The notes below the pieces were generated by a model, which had not been told where the DNA came from, did not search any database, and saw only the letters and a program-made list of their open reading frames with translations. 64,000 bases of DNA from Deltaproteobacteria bacterium. Its GTDB lineage: Bacteria; Desulfobacterota; Desulfobacteria; Desulfobacterales; G020354645. The stretch lies in the NCBI GenBank assembly GCA_020354645.1, contig CP070652.1, positions 4,210,649 to 4,274,648 on the forward strand, given 5' to 3'. This document shows positions 34,553 through 43,345 of this stretch, one piece after another (position 1 is the stretch's first letter; each line of letters begins with the position of its first letter). Both the position numbers and the translations under genes were made by a program.

Positions 34553-34672
34553 GCCGTGAAAGTGGCTCGCGGAAGTATAAAGAAAAATGACCGATTGCGG
34601 TATAGAGGGCATACCACCGATTTCACGGAAGAAGTAACCAGCATGGAGATTGACAGGCAGCCGATATACGAT
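34553..34672 (+). pseudogene. Fragment of the EF-Tu-like small protein gene
   Basis: Encodes AVKVARGSIKKNDRLRYRGH...FTEEVTSMEIDRQPI, which matches residues about 19-58 of the EF-Tu-like protein at 22346-22603; the DNA is roughly 85-90% identical by eye. The ends of the gene are missing. It lies on the strand opposite to the surrounding operon, between the SucC-like gene and the TRAP permease, so it is a translocated, decayed piece. Confidence 0.78.
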
Positions 34673-34687
34673 GGCCACGGACGTCCA

Positions 34688-36748
34688 TCATGAGGCAGGT
34701 GCCTGTGCTTCAGCGGTCAGCGTAGACAAGTTTCGAGGGGTGTGGAACTTTTGTACAAGAATCACAGCCACTAAGGCAACCAGTCCGACCAGATCGGCCC
34801 AATATGCCGGCCAAAAAAGACCGGCGGCGGCCAACCAGAACAGGATGGTTTCCGGCCAGGTGGTCCGGCGCAGAAAAAAGCGTTCCAGTGCGGAGGCAAA
34901 GGCCACCAGACCCAGGGTAGTGGCTATTATGGTCAGGCCCACCTGCCAGTTAAGCAATTCATACCCTTTGCCCATACCCAGCAGCGGGCGATAGGCCATG
35001 ATGATTGGAATAATATAGAGCCCCTTGGCCAGTTTCCAGGAGGTAAAAGCGGTTCGCATGGGGTTGGCCCCGGCCACTCCGGCACCGGCAAAGCTGGCCA
35101 GACTTACCGGTGGCGTGACGTTGGCATCCTGTGAATACCAGAATACGATCATGTGGGATACCAACAGCGGAATTCCCATGTCCAACAGGGCAGGACCAGC
35201 CAGAGTGGCCAGCACGATATAGCTGGCCGTTACCGGAAGGCCCATGCCCAGCACTAGCGAAGCTGCGCCAATCAAGAGGATAGCGAGGGCCTTTATACCG
35301 AAGCTCAGATCCAGAACCAGGCTGGAAAATTTAAGCCCCATACCGGTGAGTGTCACCATACCCACGATAATGCCTGCCGCAGCGCAGGCCACTGAGACCA
35401 TGATGGCGTTGCGCGCGCCTCTCTCAAGGGCGCCAACAATCAGCTTAAATTCCGTGAGAGCGAATCTGGCCAGACTGATGCGCTGTGAATCGCCGGCGGG
35501 CAGACGGGTGGTGTTTACTGCCCAGCGCACAGCGTTGGCAATCAGGCTGGTGATCAAAGTGCTCATTACAGCGACAAATCCGGCCATCATGGGCGAGAAG
35601 TGAGCCAACAGCACGTAAATCAGAATTGCCACCGGAATAATGAAGTGCAGCCCTTCTTTGATGACATTCCAGACCCGGGGCAGGCTCTCTTTGGGTTGCC
35701 CTTCCAAACCGAATTTTTTAGCCTCATAGTGCACGAACAACAGCACCGTTACGTAGTACATGATAGCCGGTACCAGTGCTACCTTAATAATTGTCAGGTA
35801 GCTGGTATTGGTGAACTCGGCCATTAAGAATGCGCCTGCCCCCATAATGGGCGGCATCAGTTGACCGCCTGTGGATGCGGCCGCTTCGATGGCCCCGGCA
35901 ACGTGGGCCCGGTAACCGACTTTTTTCATCATGGGTATGGTAAAAGAACCCGTGGCCACAACGTTGCCCACAGCCGAACCGGAAACTGAGCCCATGAATC
36001 CCGATGCCACCACCGCTGTTTTGGCCGGACCGCCCGAGAAGCGTCCAGTAAGCGCATAAGCCAGCTCGATGAAAAAGTTTCCCCCGCCCGTCGATTCCAG
36101 AATTGCACCGAAGAGTACAAAAACAAAGACAAAAGTAGCGGCCACGCCAATAGGAAGTCCGAAGATGCCTTCGGTGGTGAGCCACAATGTCGTGGTAATT
36201 CGTTCGATGCTGTAGCCCTTGTGGATGATCAGCTCGGGCATGTAAGGACCGAAATAGGCGTATAATATGGCCGCCAGACAGATACCGGTCATGATCACAC
36301 CGATCACCCGGCGGCAGGCTTCCAGCACCAGGATGGTGCCGATAATGCTCACCACCAGGTCGCTGGTCAGCCAGTCTCCCTGGCGTTCAAAGATAGCGGT
36401 AAGGTTGTAACATATATAAATGACACAGCAGACTGCTGCTAAAACCAGTATCCAGTCCAGCAACAGCCAAAAAGTCAACCTGTCCTTGCGCGCACCCTTG
36501 AAAGGAGGTCTGAGCAGAAAGGTTAACGAGAGAATGGCGCCGAGGTGAAGGGAACGCTGGATCAGGGCGGTCAGGGCGGCAATTCCCGCCGTATAAAGCT
36601 GGTACAGACTTAAGCTGACAGCCAGAACCATCACCACCCAAGCTGTCACCGCTACCAGCGTCTTGTGGCTGTCAGCCGGAGGTGTGCTGCTCGTGGGAGT
36701 TATTTCTGCTTGCTCGGATGGGTCCTCCGGCAGATTGTTCTCGGACAT
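34688..36748 (-). CDS. TRAP transporter fused permease (TAXI-associated)
   Basis: 686 residues. The N-terminal 50 residues are polar (Pro/Ser/Thr-rich), then four TM helices of the small-permease (DctQ-like) type, then about 12 TM helices of the large permease (DctM-like) with the family motifs FGAILESTGGGNFFIELA, GSVSGSAVGNVVATG, MPPIMGAGAF and VLGMGLPVTASYIVLATLAGPAL. Fusion of both subunits is normal in TAXI-type TRAP systems. It imports an organic acid using an ion gradient and an extracytoplasmic binding protein. The DUF1850 and TAXI-binding-protein genes are directly upstream. Confidence 0.93.
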   Translation of the reverse strand: MSENNLPEDPSEQAEITPTSSTPPADSHKTLVAVTAWVVMVLAVSLSLYQLYTAGIAALTALIQRSLHLGAILSLTFLLRPPFKGARKDRLTFWLLLDWILVLAAVCCVIYICYNLTAIFERQGDWLTSDLVVSIIGTILVLEACRRVIGVIMTGICLAAILYAYFGPYMPELIIHKGYSIERITTTLWLTTEGIFGLPIGVAATFVFVFVLFGAILESTGGGNFFIELAYALTGRFSGGPAKTAVVASGFMGSVSGSAVGNVVATGSFTIPMMKKVGYRAHVAGAIEAAASTGGQLMPPIMGAGAFLMAEFTNTSYLTIIKVALVPAIMYYVTVLLFVHYEAKKFGLEGQPKESLPRVWNVIKEGLHFIIPVAILIYVLLAHFSPMMAGFVAVMSTLITSLIANAVRWAVNTTRLPAGDSQRISLARFALTEFKLIVGALERGARNAIMVSVACAAAGIIVGMVTLTGMGLKFSSLVLDLSFGIKALAILLIGAASLVLGMGLPVTASYIVLATLAGPALLDMGIPLLVSHMIVFWYSQDANVTPPVSLASFAGAGVAGANPMRTAFTSWKLAKGLYIIPIIMAYRPLLGMGKGYELLNWQVGLTIIATTLGLVAFASALERFFLRRTTWPETILFWLAAAGLFWPAYWADLVGLVALVAVILVQKFHTPRNLSTLTAEAQAPAS

Positions 36749-36751
36749 CGA

Positions 36752-37240
36752 TCACTCCTGGGTTGGGGTGGCGGTATGAGGAAAAAGGCGACGTCGCAAC
36801 CGGTAAAGCAGGCTCACCGACTGTGCGGAAAACTTTACCGCTGCATGCGGAGCCACCGCAGAAAGGTTTGAGCTGACACCGCGCCAGATGACGGTATGGT
36901 TTACACCGGGGCCGCCCACACGCAAAACGAAATCTCCAGTGGGCATGTGCATATTCTCGATAACCTCGTAAGGTCCTCGCCGAACCATACGTCCCACACC
37001 TGGCATACGGCCCATTCCGGCCCCGAATTTCAGATAACGTTCCTCCTCTATGTAAATGCGCCCGCTTTCATCCAGGCTGTGTTCTTCCCATATGGGAGCG
37101 TTTTCCACCGAATGATAGTAGTGCAAGGTAAAGCGCTCCCCCGGCTCCAGGGGTAGAACCAGCAGCGGCCCTCCGCCTTTCACCGGTGTTACCCGAAGCT
37201 CGAGGCCGCCGGGCGTGAGCCCGGCAGCTAAAAGCGACAA
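36752..37240 (-). CDS. DUF1850 protein of TAXI-TRAP locus
   Basis: 162 residues from TTG 37240. The DUF1850 signature is visible: LPLEPGERFTLHYYHSVENAPIWEEHSLDESG and FGAGMGRMP. The family is almost always encoded with TAXI-type TRAP transporters, as here, 3 bp before the permease. The usual N-terminal TM segment is short; a non-standard start further upstream could lengthen it. The role is unknown, perhaps in transporter assembly. Confidence 0.8.
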   Translation of the reverse strand: MSLLAAGLTPGGLELRVTPVKGGGPLLVLPLEPGERFTLHYYHSVENAPIWEEHSLDESGRIYIEEERYLKFGAGMGRMPGVGRMVRRGPYEVIENMHMPTGDFVLRVGGPGVNHTVIWRGVSSNLSAVAPHAAVKFSAQSVSLLYRLRRRLFPHTATPTQE

Positions 37241-37300
37241 AAAACCAGACCGGCAGCCGTCAAAATGGTAACCTGCGCCGGCCTGGTCAATGTTTCGCTC

Positions 37301-38266
37301 CTATGGCATCAGTCTGGCCGGCACATCAATGCCCTTTTCTTTCAGATACTTGATAGTGCCCGGATGCAAGGGGATCGGTGAAAATTTTACTGCGTTCTCA
37401 GGCGTTGTGTAGGAAGCCGAAGGATGAATCTTGCGCAGGTAATCGTTATGCTCGTAAAGCGTCTTGGCCAGCTTGTAGACCAGGTCCGTGTCCAGCGATG
37501 CCTGGCATATCATCACATTCCATACGCCGATAGTGGGTATAGCCTTATCAACACCCCGGTACACGCCGCCGGCCAGTTCCACCGCTGAATAGGTTTTGTT
37601 AAACATCTGAGCCTTTTTGATTTGCTCAGGTGTGAAGCTAAGAATATGGATGTCGTGGGTAGTGGCCAGGTCCAGGATGGAGCTGGTACCAGGTCCTACT
37701 GACCAGGTGCCCAATTCGATGGTACCGTCCCTAAGGGCGTTTGCGCTTTCAGTAAACGATAACCGGGTGTCTTTATAAGAGTCCAGGGGGATGCCCAGGG
37801 CTTTGAAGACAGTCTCGGCCATGAAGTTAGTGCCACTGCCCGGGCTGCCGGTGCTGATATTTTTGCCCTTGACCTGTTCGACGTTAGTGATGCCACTCTT
37901 TTTAAGGGTCACCATTTGCAGCAGGTTGGGATACATGATGGCCAGGGAAAGAATGTTGTGCTTCTTGCCCTTGAACTTGGACAGCCCTTGGAGGCCGGCC
38001 ACGGCCACGTCAGCCATGACTTCGCCGATAACAGTCTCACCCTTGTGAGCCAATTTGACGTTCTCCACACTGGCGCCAGTAACTTCAGCTACCGCTTTTA
38101 CGCCTTTGGCGTACTTGGACCAGATCTCAGCCACACCACCGCCATAGGGATAATAAATGCCACCGGTGCCGCCGGTACCGATGCTGATAAATGTGGTTTT
38201 AGCAGCCACAGGTCCTGCTAAAGCCAGGGCAATACAGAGAAACAAAATAATGCTTGTCCGTTTCAT
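37301..38266 (-). CDS. TAXI family TRAP transporter solute-binding protein
   Basis: 321 residues with a clear signal peptide ending VAA-KT. Family marks: FISIGTGGTGGIYYPYGGGVAEIW, GASVENVKLAHKGE, ISTGSPGSGTNFMAE and the C-terminal HPGTIKYLKEKG. ATG 38266 has GGGAGGTTATCAAT upstream. It should capture the solute in the periplasm and pass it to the fused permease encoded two genes downstream. TAXI proteins are reported to bind glutamate or other carboxylates; the ligand here is not known. Confidence 0.93.
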   Translation of the reverse strand: MKRTSIILFLCIALALAGPVAAKTTFISIGTGGTGGIYYPYGGGVAEIWSKYAKGVKAVAEVTGASVENVKLAHKGETVIGEVMADVAVAGLQGLSKFKGKKHNILSLAIMYPNLLQMVTLKKSGITNVEQVKGKNISTGSPGSGTNFMAETVFKALGIPLDSYKDTRLSFTESANALRDGTIELGTWSVGPGTSSILDLATTHDIHILSFTPEQIKKAQMFNKTYSAVELAGGVYRGVDKAIPTIGVWNVMICQASLDTDLVYKLAKTLYEHNDYLRKIHPSASYTTPENAVKFSPIPLHPGTIKYLKEKGIDVPARLMP

Positions 38267-38296
38267 ATTGATAACCTCCCGTTAGCTTGTCTGGCC

Positions 38297-38731
38297 CTAA
38301 GGGCCAATCGTACCAATCTTTAGGATTATGGCTTTGGGTTGTTTGGGCATCTGTGCCACAGGATAGACCGCTTTGGCAGTCTCGCCGGGTTTAACCAGAC
38401 CTTTTCCGGTCTTCCGAGGAATCAGACCGCCTACGGCTTTGCCGTTATCCAAAAAGATGTTCACCCTGTAACGTTGAGGCGTACTGCTTACATTTTTGAT
38501 GGCAACATTAAAATGTAAGGTCTCCATACTTTCCCACCGCTTAAAAGAGCAGGAAAGATCCGCCAACTCAGCCTCGACAGCCACAGTTTTGTCCAACTTG
38601 TCTTCGGCCACGCAAGGGAATGACTCGGGCGCATTTTGGGGCGTGTATCCTCCGGCGCAACCAGCCAGGGTCAGGCCGGTTGTCGCCAGGATTACCGCCA
38701 ACCAGGTCGATACCCCTTTATATTTCTTCAT
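38297..38731 (-). CDS. Small lipoprotein beside TAXI transporter
   Basis: 144 residues. Signal peptide with lipobox LAGC and a following short Gly/Pro linker, then a compact beta-type domain (LHFNVAIKNVSSTPQRYRVNIFLDNGKAVGG...GETAKAVYPV) that resembles YcfL-like or FxLYD-like beta sandwiches. There is no catalytic motif. It is 30 bp upstream of the TAXI gene, so it may be co-transcribed with the transporter. The function is unknown. Confidence 0.72.
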   Translation of the reverse strand: MKKYKGVSTWLAVILATTGLTLAGCAGGYTPQNAPESFPCVAEDKLDKTVAVEAELADLSCSFKRWESMETLHFNVAIKNVSSTPQRYRVNIFLDNGKAVGGLIPRKTGKGLVKPGETAKAVYPVAQMPKQPKAIILKIGTIGP

Positions 38732-39170
38732 GACTCTGTCCTCCTCTGTTTGGTTGATAAGAAGCCGCTATCTATAAGGCAACCAAAAAACACACCAACA
38801 CCTTGATGTCAACCCATTTTTTCTCTGCTACCTTAGCCGGTTTTATTTTTCATGAACCCGCCGACGAATCCCATCGCCGAGGGTACCATACCAACTACAA
38901 ACCCGATGTAAATCATTTATGACATATTGAAAATTTGAATTTCATCTCAGTGACTGATAGGCACCCGCTTGAATGATTTGACCAAGGTGATGATCCTGAA
39001 TTCTGCCGCTTGAACCTAGAGGCAAAAAATTATCTTCTGGGAATTCAGGGCAATTCCTTCCCACAACACCAATCTGAAACATTTATATAACCGGACTTAT
39101 GGTGACTCTCAAAATAACGTTCCGATAAAATATTGCTTTTAAACCGGCCCCGGCCAAGGGGGCATATTTT
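38732..39170. other. Intergenic stretch, lipoprotein to dehydrogenase
   Basis: About 439 bp with no convincing gene, repeat or hairpin with T-run. It should contain the promoter of the lipoprotein/TAXI transcript, since the upstream dehydrogenase ends here. Confidence 0.35.
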
Positions 39171-40241
39171 TTAAGAATCACGCTTGATGGCTTCAGCAAT
39201 TGCCGTGCCGAGCTCCACAGTTGTCGCTTTGCCGCCCATATCGGGAGTCCGCAGGGCTGCATCCAGCAATACCACCTCGATGGCTTCCTCGATCGCTGAC
39301 GCGGCTTCCGGGTGACCGAGATGGTCCAGCATCATAGCTCCCGACCAGATTTGCCCAATGGGATTGGCAATGCCTCTTCCGGCAATATCAGGCGCCGAGC
39401 CATGCACCGGTTCAAACATTGAGGGATATTCTCTCATCGGATTGATATTGGCCGAGGGCGCAACGCCGATGGTACCTGCGATGGCAGGACCCAGATCAGA
39501 AAGGATATCACCGAAGAGGTTACTGCCAACCACCACATCGAACCAATCCGGATGCAATACAAAGTTGGCGCTAAGTATATCGATGTGGTATTGATCGGTT
39601 CGAATATCAGGATACTCAAGGCTTATGGCGGCAAAGCGTTCGTCCCAGTATGGCATGGTGTGAATAATGCCGTTTGATTTGGTCGCAGAAGTAACGTGCT
39701 TGGCCACCCTTTCTCCGGCACGTTCAAAAGCATACCGTAAGACGCGGTCGACACCTTTGCGGGTGAACACCGTTTCCTGCACAACCATCTCGGCCTCGGT
39801 CCCGGAATAAATGCGTCCGCCGATCTCCGAATATTCACCCTCATTATTTTCCCGTACCACGATAAAATTGATGTCTTCCGGGTCCCGATCCCGCAGAGGT
39901 GAGGCCATACCCTTTAACATACGCACGGGACGCAAGTTGATGTATTGCCGCATTTGTCTGCGGATGGGTATCAGCAGCCCCCACAGGGATACGTGATCCG
40001 GCACGCCGGGGAAACCGACGGCACCAAGAAAGATTGCATCATGCTCCCGAAGTTGTTGAATCCCATCTTCAGGCATCATACGGCCAGTTCGCAAATAGGT
40101 CTCGCAGCTCCACGAAAACATATTCCATTTATAATTGATGTCAAACCGCCGACCGATCGCTTCCAGCACCCGGAGGCCTTCCGGAACCACTTCCTTTCCG
40201 ATTCCATCACCAGGGATCACCGCGATACTGTATTTTGTCAT
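39171..40241 (-). CDS. Tartrate/D-malate dehydrogenase family protein
   Basis: 356 residues of the isocitrate/isopropylmalate dehydrogenase fold: IAVIPGDGIGKEVVPEG at the N-terminus, the catalytic VVRENNEGEYSEIGGRIY, FLGAVGFPGVPDHVSLWG and the C-terminal DIAGRGIANPIGQIWSGAMML. The YSEIGGR and PDHVSLWG words are those of tartrate dehydrogenase/D-malate decarboxylating dehydrogenase (Ttu/DmlA) and not of LeuB. It should oxidise a 2-hydroxy dicarboxylate with NAD, with or without CO2 release. ATG 40241 has GGGAGGTAGCCT upstream. It heads the minus-strand carboxylate block. Confidence 0.88.
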   Translation of the reverse strand: MTKYSIAVIPGDGIGKEVVPEGLRVLEAIGRRFDINYKWNMFSWSCETYLRTGRMMPEDGIQQLREHDAIFLGAVGFPGVPDHVSLWGLLIPIRRQMRQYINLRPVRMLKGMASPLRDRDPEDINFIVVRENNEGEYSEIGGRIYSGTEAEMVVQETVFTRKGVDRVLRYAFERAGERVAKHVTSATKSNGIIHTMPYWDERFAAISLEYPDIRTDQYHIDILSANFVLHPDWFDVVVGSNLFGDILSDLGPAIAGTIGVAPSANINPMREYPSMFEPVHGSAPDIAGRGIANPIGQIWSGAMMLDHLGHPEAASAIEEAIEVVLLDAALRTPDMGGKATTVELGTAIAEAIKRDS

Positions 40242-40445
40242 AGGCTACCTCCCGTTCGTGCATTTCCTAATAGGCAATGTTTATAACTGATTTCTTAACC
40301 CTTTAGGGAATCGTATCTGTGTGGGATAGCTGAAATATCCATCAATAACTTACCTCACGCCAGTTTTATATCTAGGAAATTAATGTTGTTCAAGGCTCAA
40401 AGGCATCTGCACCTTCTCTTATGCCATCAGTGTACCTTAATGGGT

Positions 40446-40493
40446 GAAGTTCCTCGCCCTGAAGGGCGGGGCTTGCGGGCAAGCAGGCCGGTC
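40446..40493. repeat. REP-like palindromic repeat, copy 3
   Basis: GAAGTT plus CCTCGCCCTGAAGGGCGGGG plus TTGCGGGCAAGCAGGCCGGTC. It matches copies 1 and 2 with a few substitutions, including one that weakens the palindrome at one end. Confidence 0.75.
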
Positions 40494-40552
40494 AAAATTT
40501 ACCCGGTGACACCTGCTTTTCACCAAAACAGAAGTTAGGGTTTAACTTCGAT

Positions 40553-40581
40553 TTGACACCCTATTATATTTTTGTCATATT
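40553..40581 (+). promoter_or_regulatory. Sigma-70-type promoter for symporter genes
   Basis: TTGACA (40553-40558), a 17-nt spacer and CATATT (40576-40581). The -35 is perfect and the -10 matches at four of six positions. The expected start is about 65 nt before the ATG at 40655. Confidence 0.5.
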
Positions 40582-40654
40582 TTGCGCGGAAAACGATTCC
40601 TTTCGGCAACTCTTCCAAAAACAAATTCACACCTTTTTGAAAAGAGGTAAAGCG

Positions 40655-40855
40655 ATGGAAAAAACTTTTTGGTTTTGGGTTGGTTGGTTTCTATTTCTTT
40701 TCTGTTTAGATTTTTTCATTCCATTTTATACCCTGAAAGATATACCAAAGCTTACGGGAAGTTTTTTATTCTGGATAATCTGGGTTCTTGTGGCCATCAT
40801 CAGTATGTTTGTCATATTCCTGCGATGGCAAGAGCCAGATAATAAAAAAACTTAA
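40655..40855 (+). CDS. Small two-TM subunit preceding SSS symporter
   Basis: 66 residues from ATG 40655 (AAAGAGGTAAAGCG upstream); the frame is open to 40553 but that leader is within the promoter. Two TM helices: FWFWVGWFLFLFCLDFFIP and SFLFWIIWVLVAIISMFVIFL. Small membrane proteins of this size (DUF997/DUF3311-like) usually lie just before a sodium:solute symporter, as here, 11 bp upstream. It is probably needed for activity or stability of that carrier. Confidence 0.72.
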   Translation: MEKTFWFWVGWFLFLFCLDFFIPFYTLKDIPKLTGSFLFWIIWVLVAIISMFVIFLRWQEPDNKKT

Positions 40856-40866
40856 GGGGGTGAGTT

Positions 40867-42363
40867 TTGAGCGCAAGCCTTTATGCCTGGCTAACCATTT
40901 CGGTTTATATAATTCTTGGAATTGCCGTTGCAGTTATTGCCAGAAAAAAAATGGGTGCCGGAATGAACGAATTTTTTCTGGCCAATCGTCAGTTGGGAGG
41001 ATTTGTCTCGGCCCTCACATATGCGGCAACCACCTATAGCGCTTTCATGATGGTCGGCCTTGCGGGTCTTACCTATAAACTCGGCGTGGGGGCCTTAGGT
41101 TTTGAGTTGACCTATCTTTGCGGCCTTGTGCTGGTCGTTTTTTTCGGACCCCGGTTTTGGCTCGTCGGTCGGAAATTTGACTACCTCACTCATGCTCAAC
41201 TTCTGGCCGACCGCTATGAAAATCGGGCGGTGGGCGTCGTGGCCGCGATTCTGTGTCTTATCTTTCTCATTCCCTATGCTGCCATACAGTTGATGGGCAT
41301 TGGTTATCTGCTTTCGGTTGTCTCAAAAGGTGCGATTTCGTTGATGGCCGCAATGATTGTTGCCACGTTTTTGGCTGTTATCTGGTCTAATATGGCGGGG
41401 TTGCGCTCTGTGGCCTGGACTGACGCCCTGCAAGCAATGATTATGCTGGTAACGTCTATGGTGACGCTTTGCATTGTAGTTTACAGAGGATTTGGCGGTT
41501 TTGATAAGTTTTTTGTGCAAATGAATCAAGAAATACCACAATTACTGGCCGGCCCGGGATTATTCAAATTTAATGTTTTTTTGGGCCTTTCTTTGCCCTG
41601 GCTGTTTTTTCCCCTCTCCAATCCCCAGGTCACCCAGCGACTTTTTGTCCCCAACTCGGTAACGGCTTTCAAGCAAATGATCGGAGGATTCCTTATCTTC
41701 GGTTTCATATACACACTGGTCTCAGTACTTTGGGGTTTTTGTGCAAAATTGTTGATCCCCGGATTAGAAGCTGCAGATTTAGCCACACCCTCATTGTTAG
41801 CACTCCCAATTGTTCCAAAGTTGATCGCCCTATTCGTTATGGTCGGCATATTGTCAGCGGCCATATCAACCATTGACTCCATCTTGTTGAGTCTATCCTC
41901 TATGTGCACCCGTGACCTTTTTAAAATCGGATTCAGGGCAAAAATTTCTGAAACAACAGAGCTCCGAGTTGGGAAATTCATTATCCCGATTCTGGCGGCC
42001 ACATTTTTCATCTTTGCTTACTGGGTGGCCGGAAAAACCGGTTTGGCATTTATGATAGCGCCGCTTTCATCGGCTGCTTCAGCCGGGCTATTGATGGCAG
42101 TGCCGGCAATTGTCGGTGCTTTCTTTTGGAAACGAGCCACCGCCACCGGTGCACTCTGCAGCATGATAATTGGTGCTATTCTGGTGCTGGCACTGCAGCT
42201 CACGGGATACAAACCTTTCGGGGTATGGCCGGGAGTATGGGGATTTATTGCTTGTGTGATTCTTTATATCGGTACTAGTTTGTTCACGAAGGCCCCCATT
42301 CAAAAGGCCGAAGATTTCATCGGCTATTTGGAAAAAAACCTTCCTGAACATAAATTCCTTTAA
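40867..42363 (+). CDS. Sodium:solute symporter family protein
   Basis: 498 residues, TTG start with TTAAGGGGGTGAGT upstream. It has about 13 TM helices of the SSS family: GAGMNEFFLANRQLGGFVSALTYAATTYSAFMMVG near the start, then SNPQVTQRLF and ISTIDSILLSLSSM, which hold the conserved sodium and substrate region. It resembles the pantothenate/carboxylate PanF-like branch, but the solute cannot be assigned. It is co-transcribed with the small TM protein upstream. The location beside the carboxylate block makes an organic acid plausible. Confidence 0.87.
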   Translation: MSASLYAWLTISVYIILGIAVAVIARKKMGAGMNEFFLANRQLGGFVSALTYAATTYSAFMMVGLAGLTYKLGVGALGFELTYLCGLVLVVFFGPRFWLVGRKFDYLTHAQLLADRYENRAVGVVAAILCLIFLIPYAAIQLMGIGYLLSVVSKGAISLMAAMIVATFLAVIWSNMAGLRSVAWTDALQAMIMLVTSMVTLCIVVYRGFGGFDKFFVQMNQEIPQLLAGPGLFKFNVFLGLSLPWLFFPLSNPQVTQRLFVPNSVTAFKQMIGGFLIFGFIYTLVSVLWGFCAKLLIPGLEAADLATPSLLALPIVPKLIALFVMVGILSAAISTIDSILLSLSSMCTRDLFKIGFRAKISETTELRVGKFIIPILAATFFIFAYWVAGKTGLAFMIAPLSSAASAGLLMAVPAIVGAFFWKRATATGALCSMIIGAILVLALQLTGYKPFGVWPGVWGFIACVILYIGTSLFTKAPIQKAEDFIGYLEKNLPEHKFL

Positions 42364-42483
42364 TTCGAATATCCAAGTTCTAAGTATGAAATCACCGACA
42401 GCAAGATTGACCGGACAATAGAATACTGTTATACTTTGTTAGTGTAAAATCTTGGTGATTATAAATCAAAAAGGAAAAATACG

Positions 42484-42684
42484 ATGCGCGGCGTACTGAT
42501 ATTTTTAGTCGCCATTGCCATGTTGGTTGTGGGGATTCTGGTGATAAAAAATTTGCAGACGGATCCTTCAGAGAGCATCGATAGTGAAAGAAAAACGGAA
42601 ATTATCGACCGCGCCGAAGATGCAGCCGATGCTGCGGAACAAAAAATAGGAGAAATTAATCAGCGACTGCAGCAGTCTGAATGA
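42484..42684 (+). CDS. Small single-TM protein with helical tail
   Basis: 66 residues from ATG 42484 (AAAAAGGAAAAATACG upstream). One N-terminal TM helix (GVLIFLVAIAMLVVGILVI) is followed by a strongly helical, acidic tail rich in Ala/Glu (EDAADAAEQKIGEINQRLQ) that may form a coiled coil in the cytoplasm or periplasm. No family name is known to me. It is 120 bp after the symporter and could be in its transcript. Confidence 0.6.
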   Translation: MRGVLIFLVAIAMLVVGILVIKNLQTDPSESIDSERKTEIIDRAEDAADAAEQKIGEINQRLQQSE

Positions 42685-42823
42685 TTACCTCTCTTACAAA
42701 CCCATTAAAAATCTCACCATACCTGGTAGTCCTTATCAATGTTCGAATCTTTTTCTGAACCAGCGCTTAAAGAAAATAGACAGGATAATAAGATCCCGCC
42801 TTTTAACCATCGGAAGTTATTTG

Positions 42824-43018
42824 TTAGAATATGGCTCTGAATACGCGCCGGCGCTCCAGATGACCTTTTACCCTGACCTGCTGAACACTTCGTCGGTCAA
42901 GCCCACTTCTGCGATCATTGCCGGATCTGCGCTCCGGAATAACAAGTGCATAAGAAAATTTGCGCCGGTCAATCCCCGATCGCCTCCCTCTGTTATCAGG
43001 ACATAGATAAGGAACCAT
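42824..43018 (-). CDS. Small Arg-rich protein with RRSGxDRR repeats
   Basis: 64 residues from ATG 43018. The middle has repeated basic words (RRSGIDRRKFSYALVIPERR, then SGNDRRSGLDRRS), a pattern I associate with small uncharacterised proteins of Desulfobacterota. The spacing of the RR pairs is regular (about 10-12 residues). The ribosome site is weak. The function is unknown; a nucleic-acid-binding or intrinsically disordered role is possible. Confidence 0.5.
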   Translation of the reverse strand: MVPYLCPDNRGRRSGIDRRKFSYALVIPERRSGNDRRSGLDRRSVQQVRVKGHLERRRVFRAIF

Positions 43019-43345
43019 GACAACCTGCTTTAAAAGGAACATCCAAACGGTTAATTGATCAACTCAAAAAAATAAGGGGATGCAAAATTCATGCAGGGTT
43101 GTTCTGGTAAGTAATTTTGTGAGGTATTGCAGGGCTGTTAAAGGTTTAACGAAAAGAGCAGTATATCCTGTTTGAGCCGTGTGTGAAAAACACTACTTAA
43201 ATTATGGGTAATGAATTTCTTAATTTAGAGAATATTTTTTCGCAGACCTTATTCCCACGCCGCTTTTTTAACATAAGTCCTGTCTGCCTTTAACCGAGCA
43301 AAAGAATCTCGTGTGAACATCCCGCCACGGATCCTTGCCCAAAGG
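43019..43345. other. Intergenic stretch downstream of hdrA
   Basis: About 327 bp between hdrA and the Arg-rich gene. No gene, repeat or clear terminator is visible. Confidence 0.35.

Larger units (their letters stand above)
40242..40654. other. Divergent intergenic region with REP-like repeat
   Basis: About 413 bp between the minus-strand dehydrogenase and the plus-strand symporter genes. It holds REP-like copy 3 (40446-40493) and a promoter-like pair for the symporter (40553-40581). Confidence 0.5.

Noticed and set aside
34411..34644. N-terminal extension of the SucC-like gene
   Set aside because: GTG 34410 has AAGGAG at good spacing and the family N-terminus; the upstream codons overlap the opposite-strand EF-like fragment.
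42361..42400. Possible third copy of the CGAAAT-type element after the symporter gene
   Set aside because: Only a short AATTCGAATATCC-like word is shared, too little to call a repeat.
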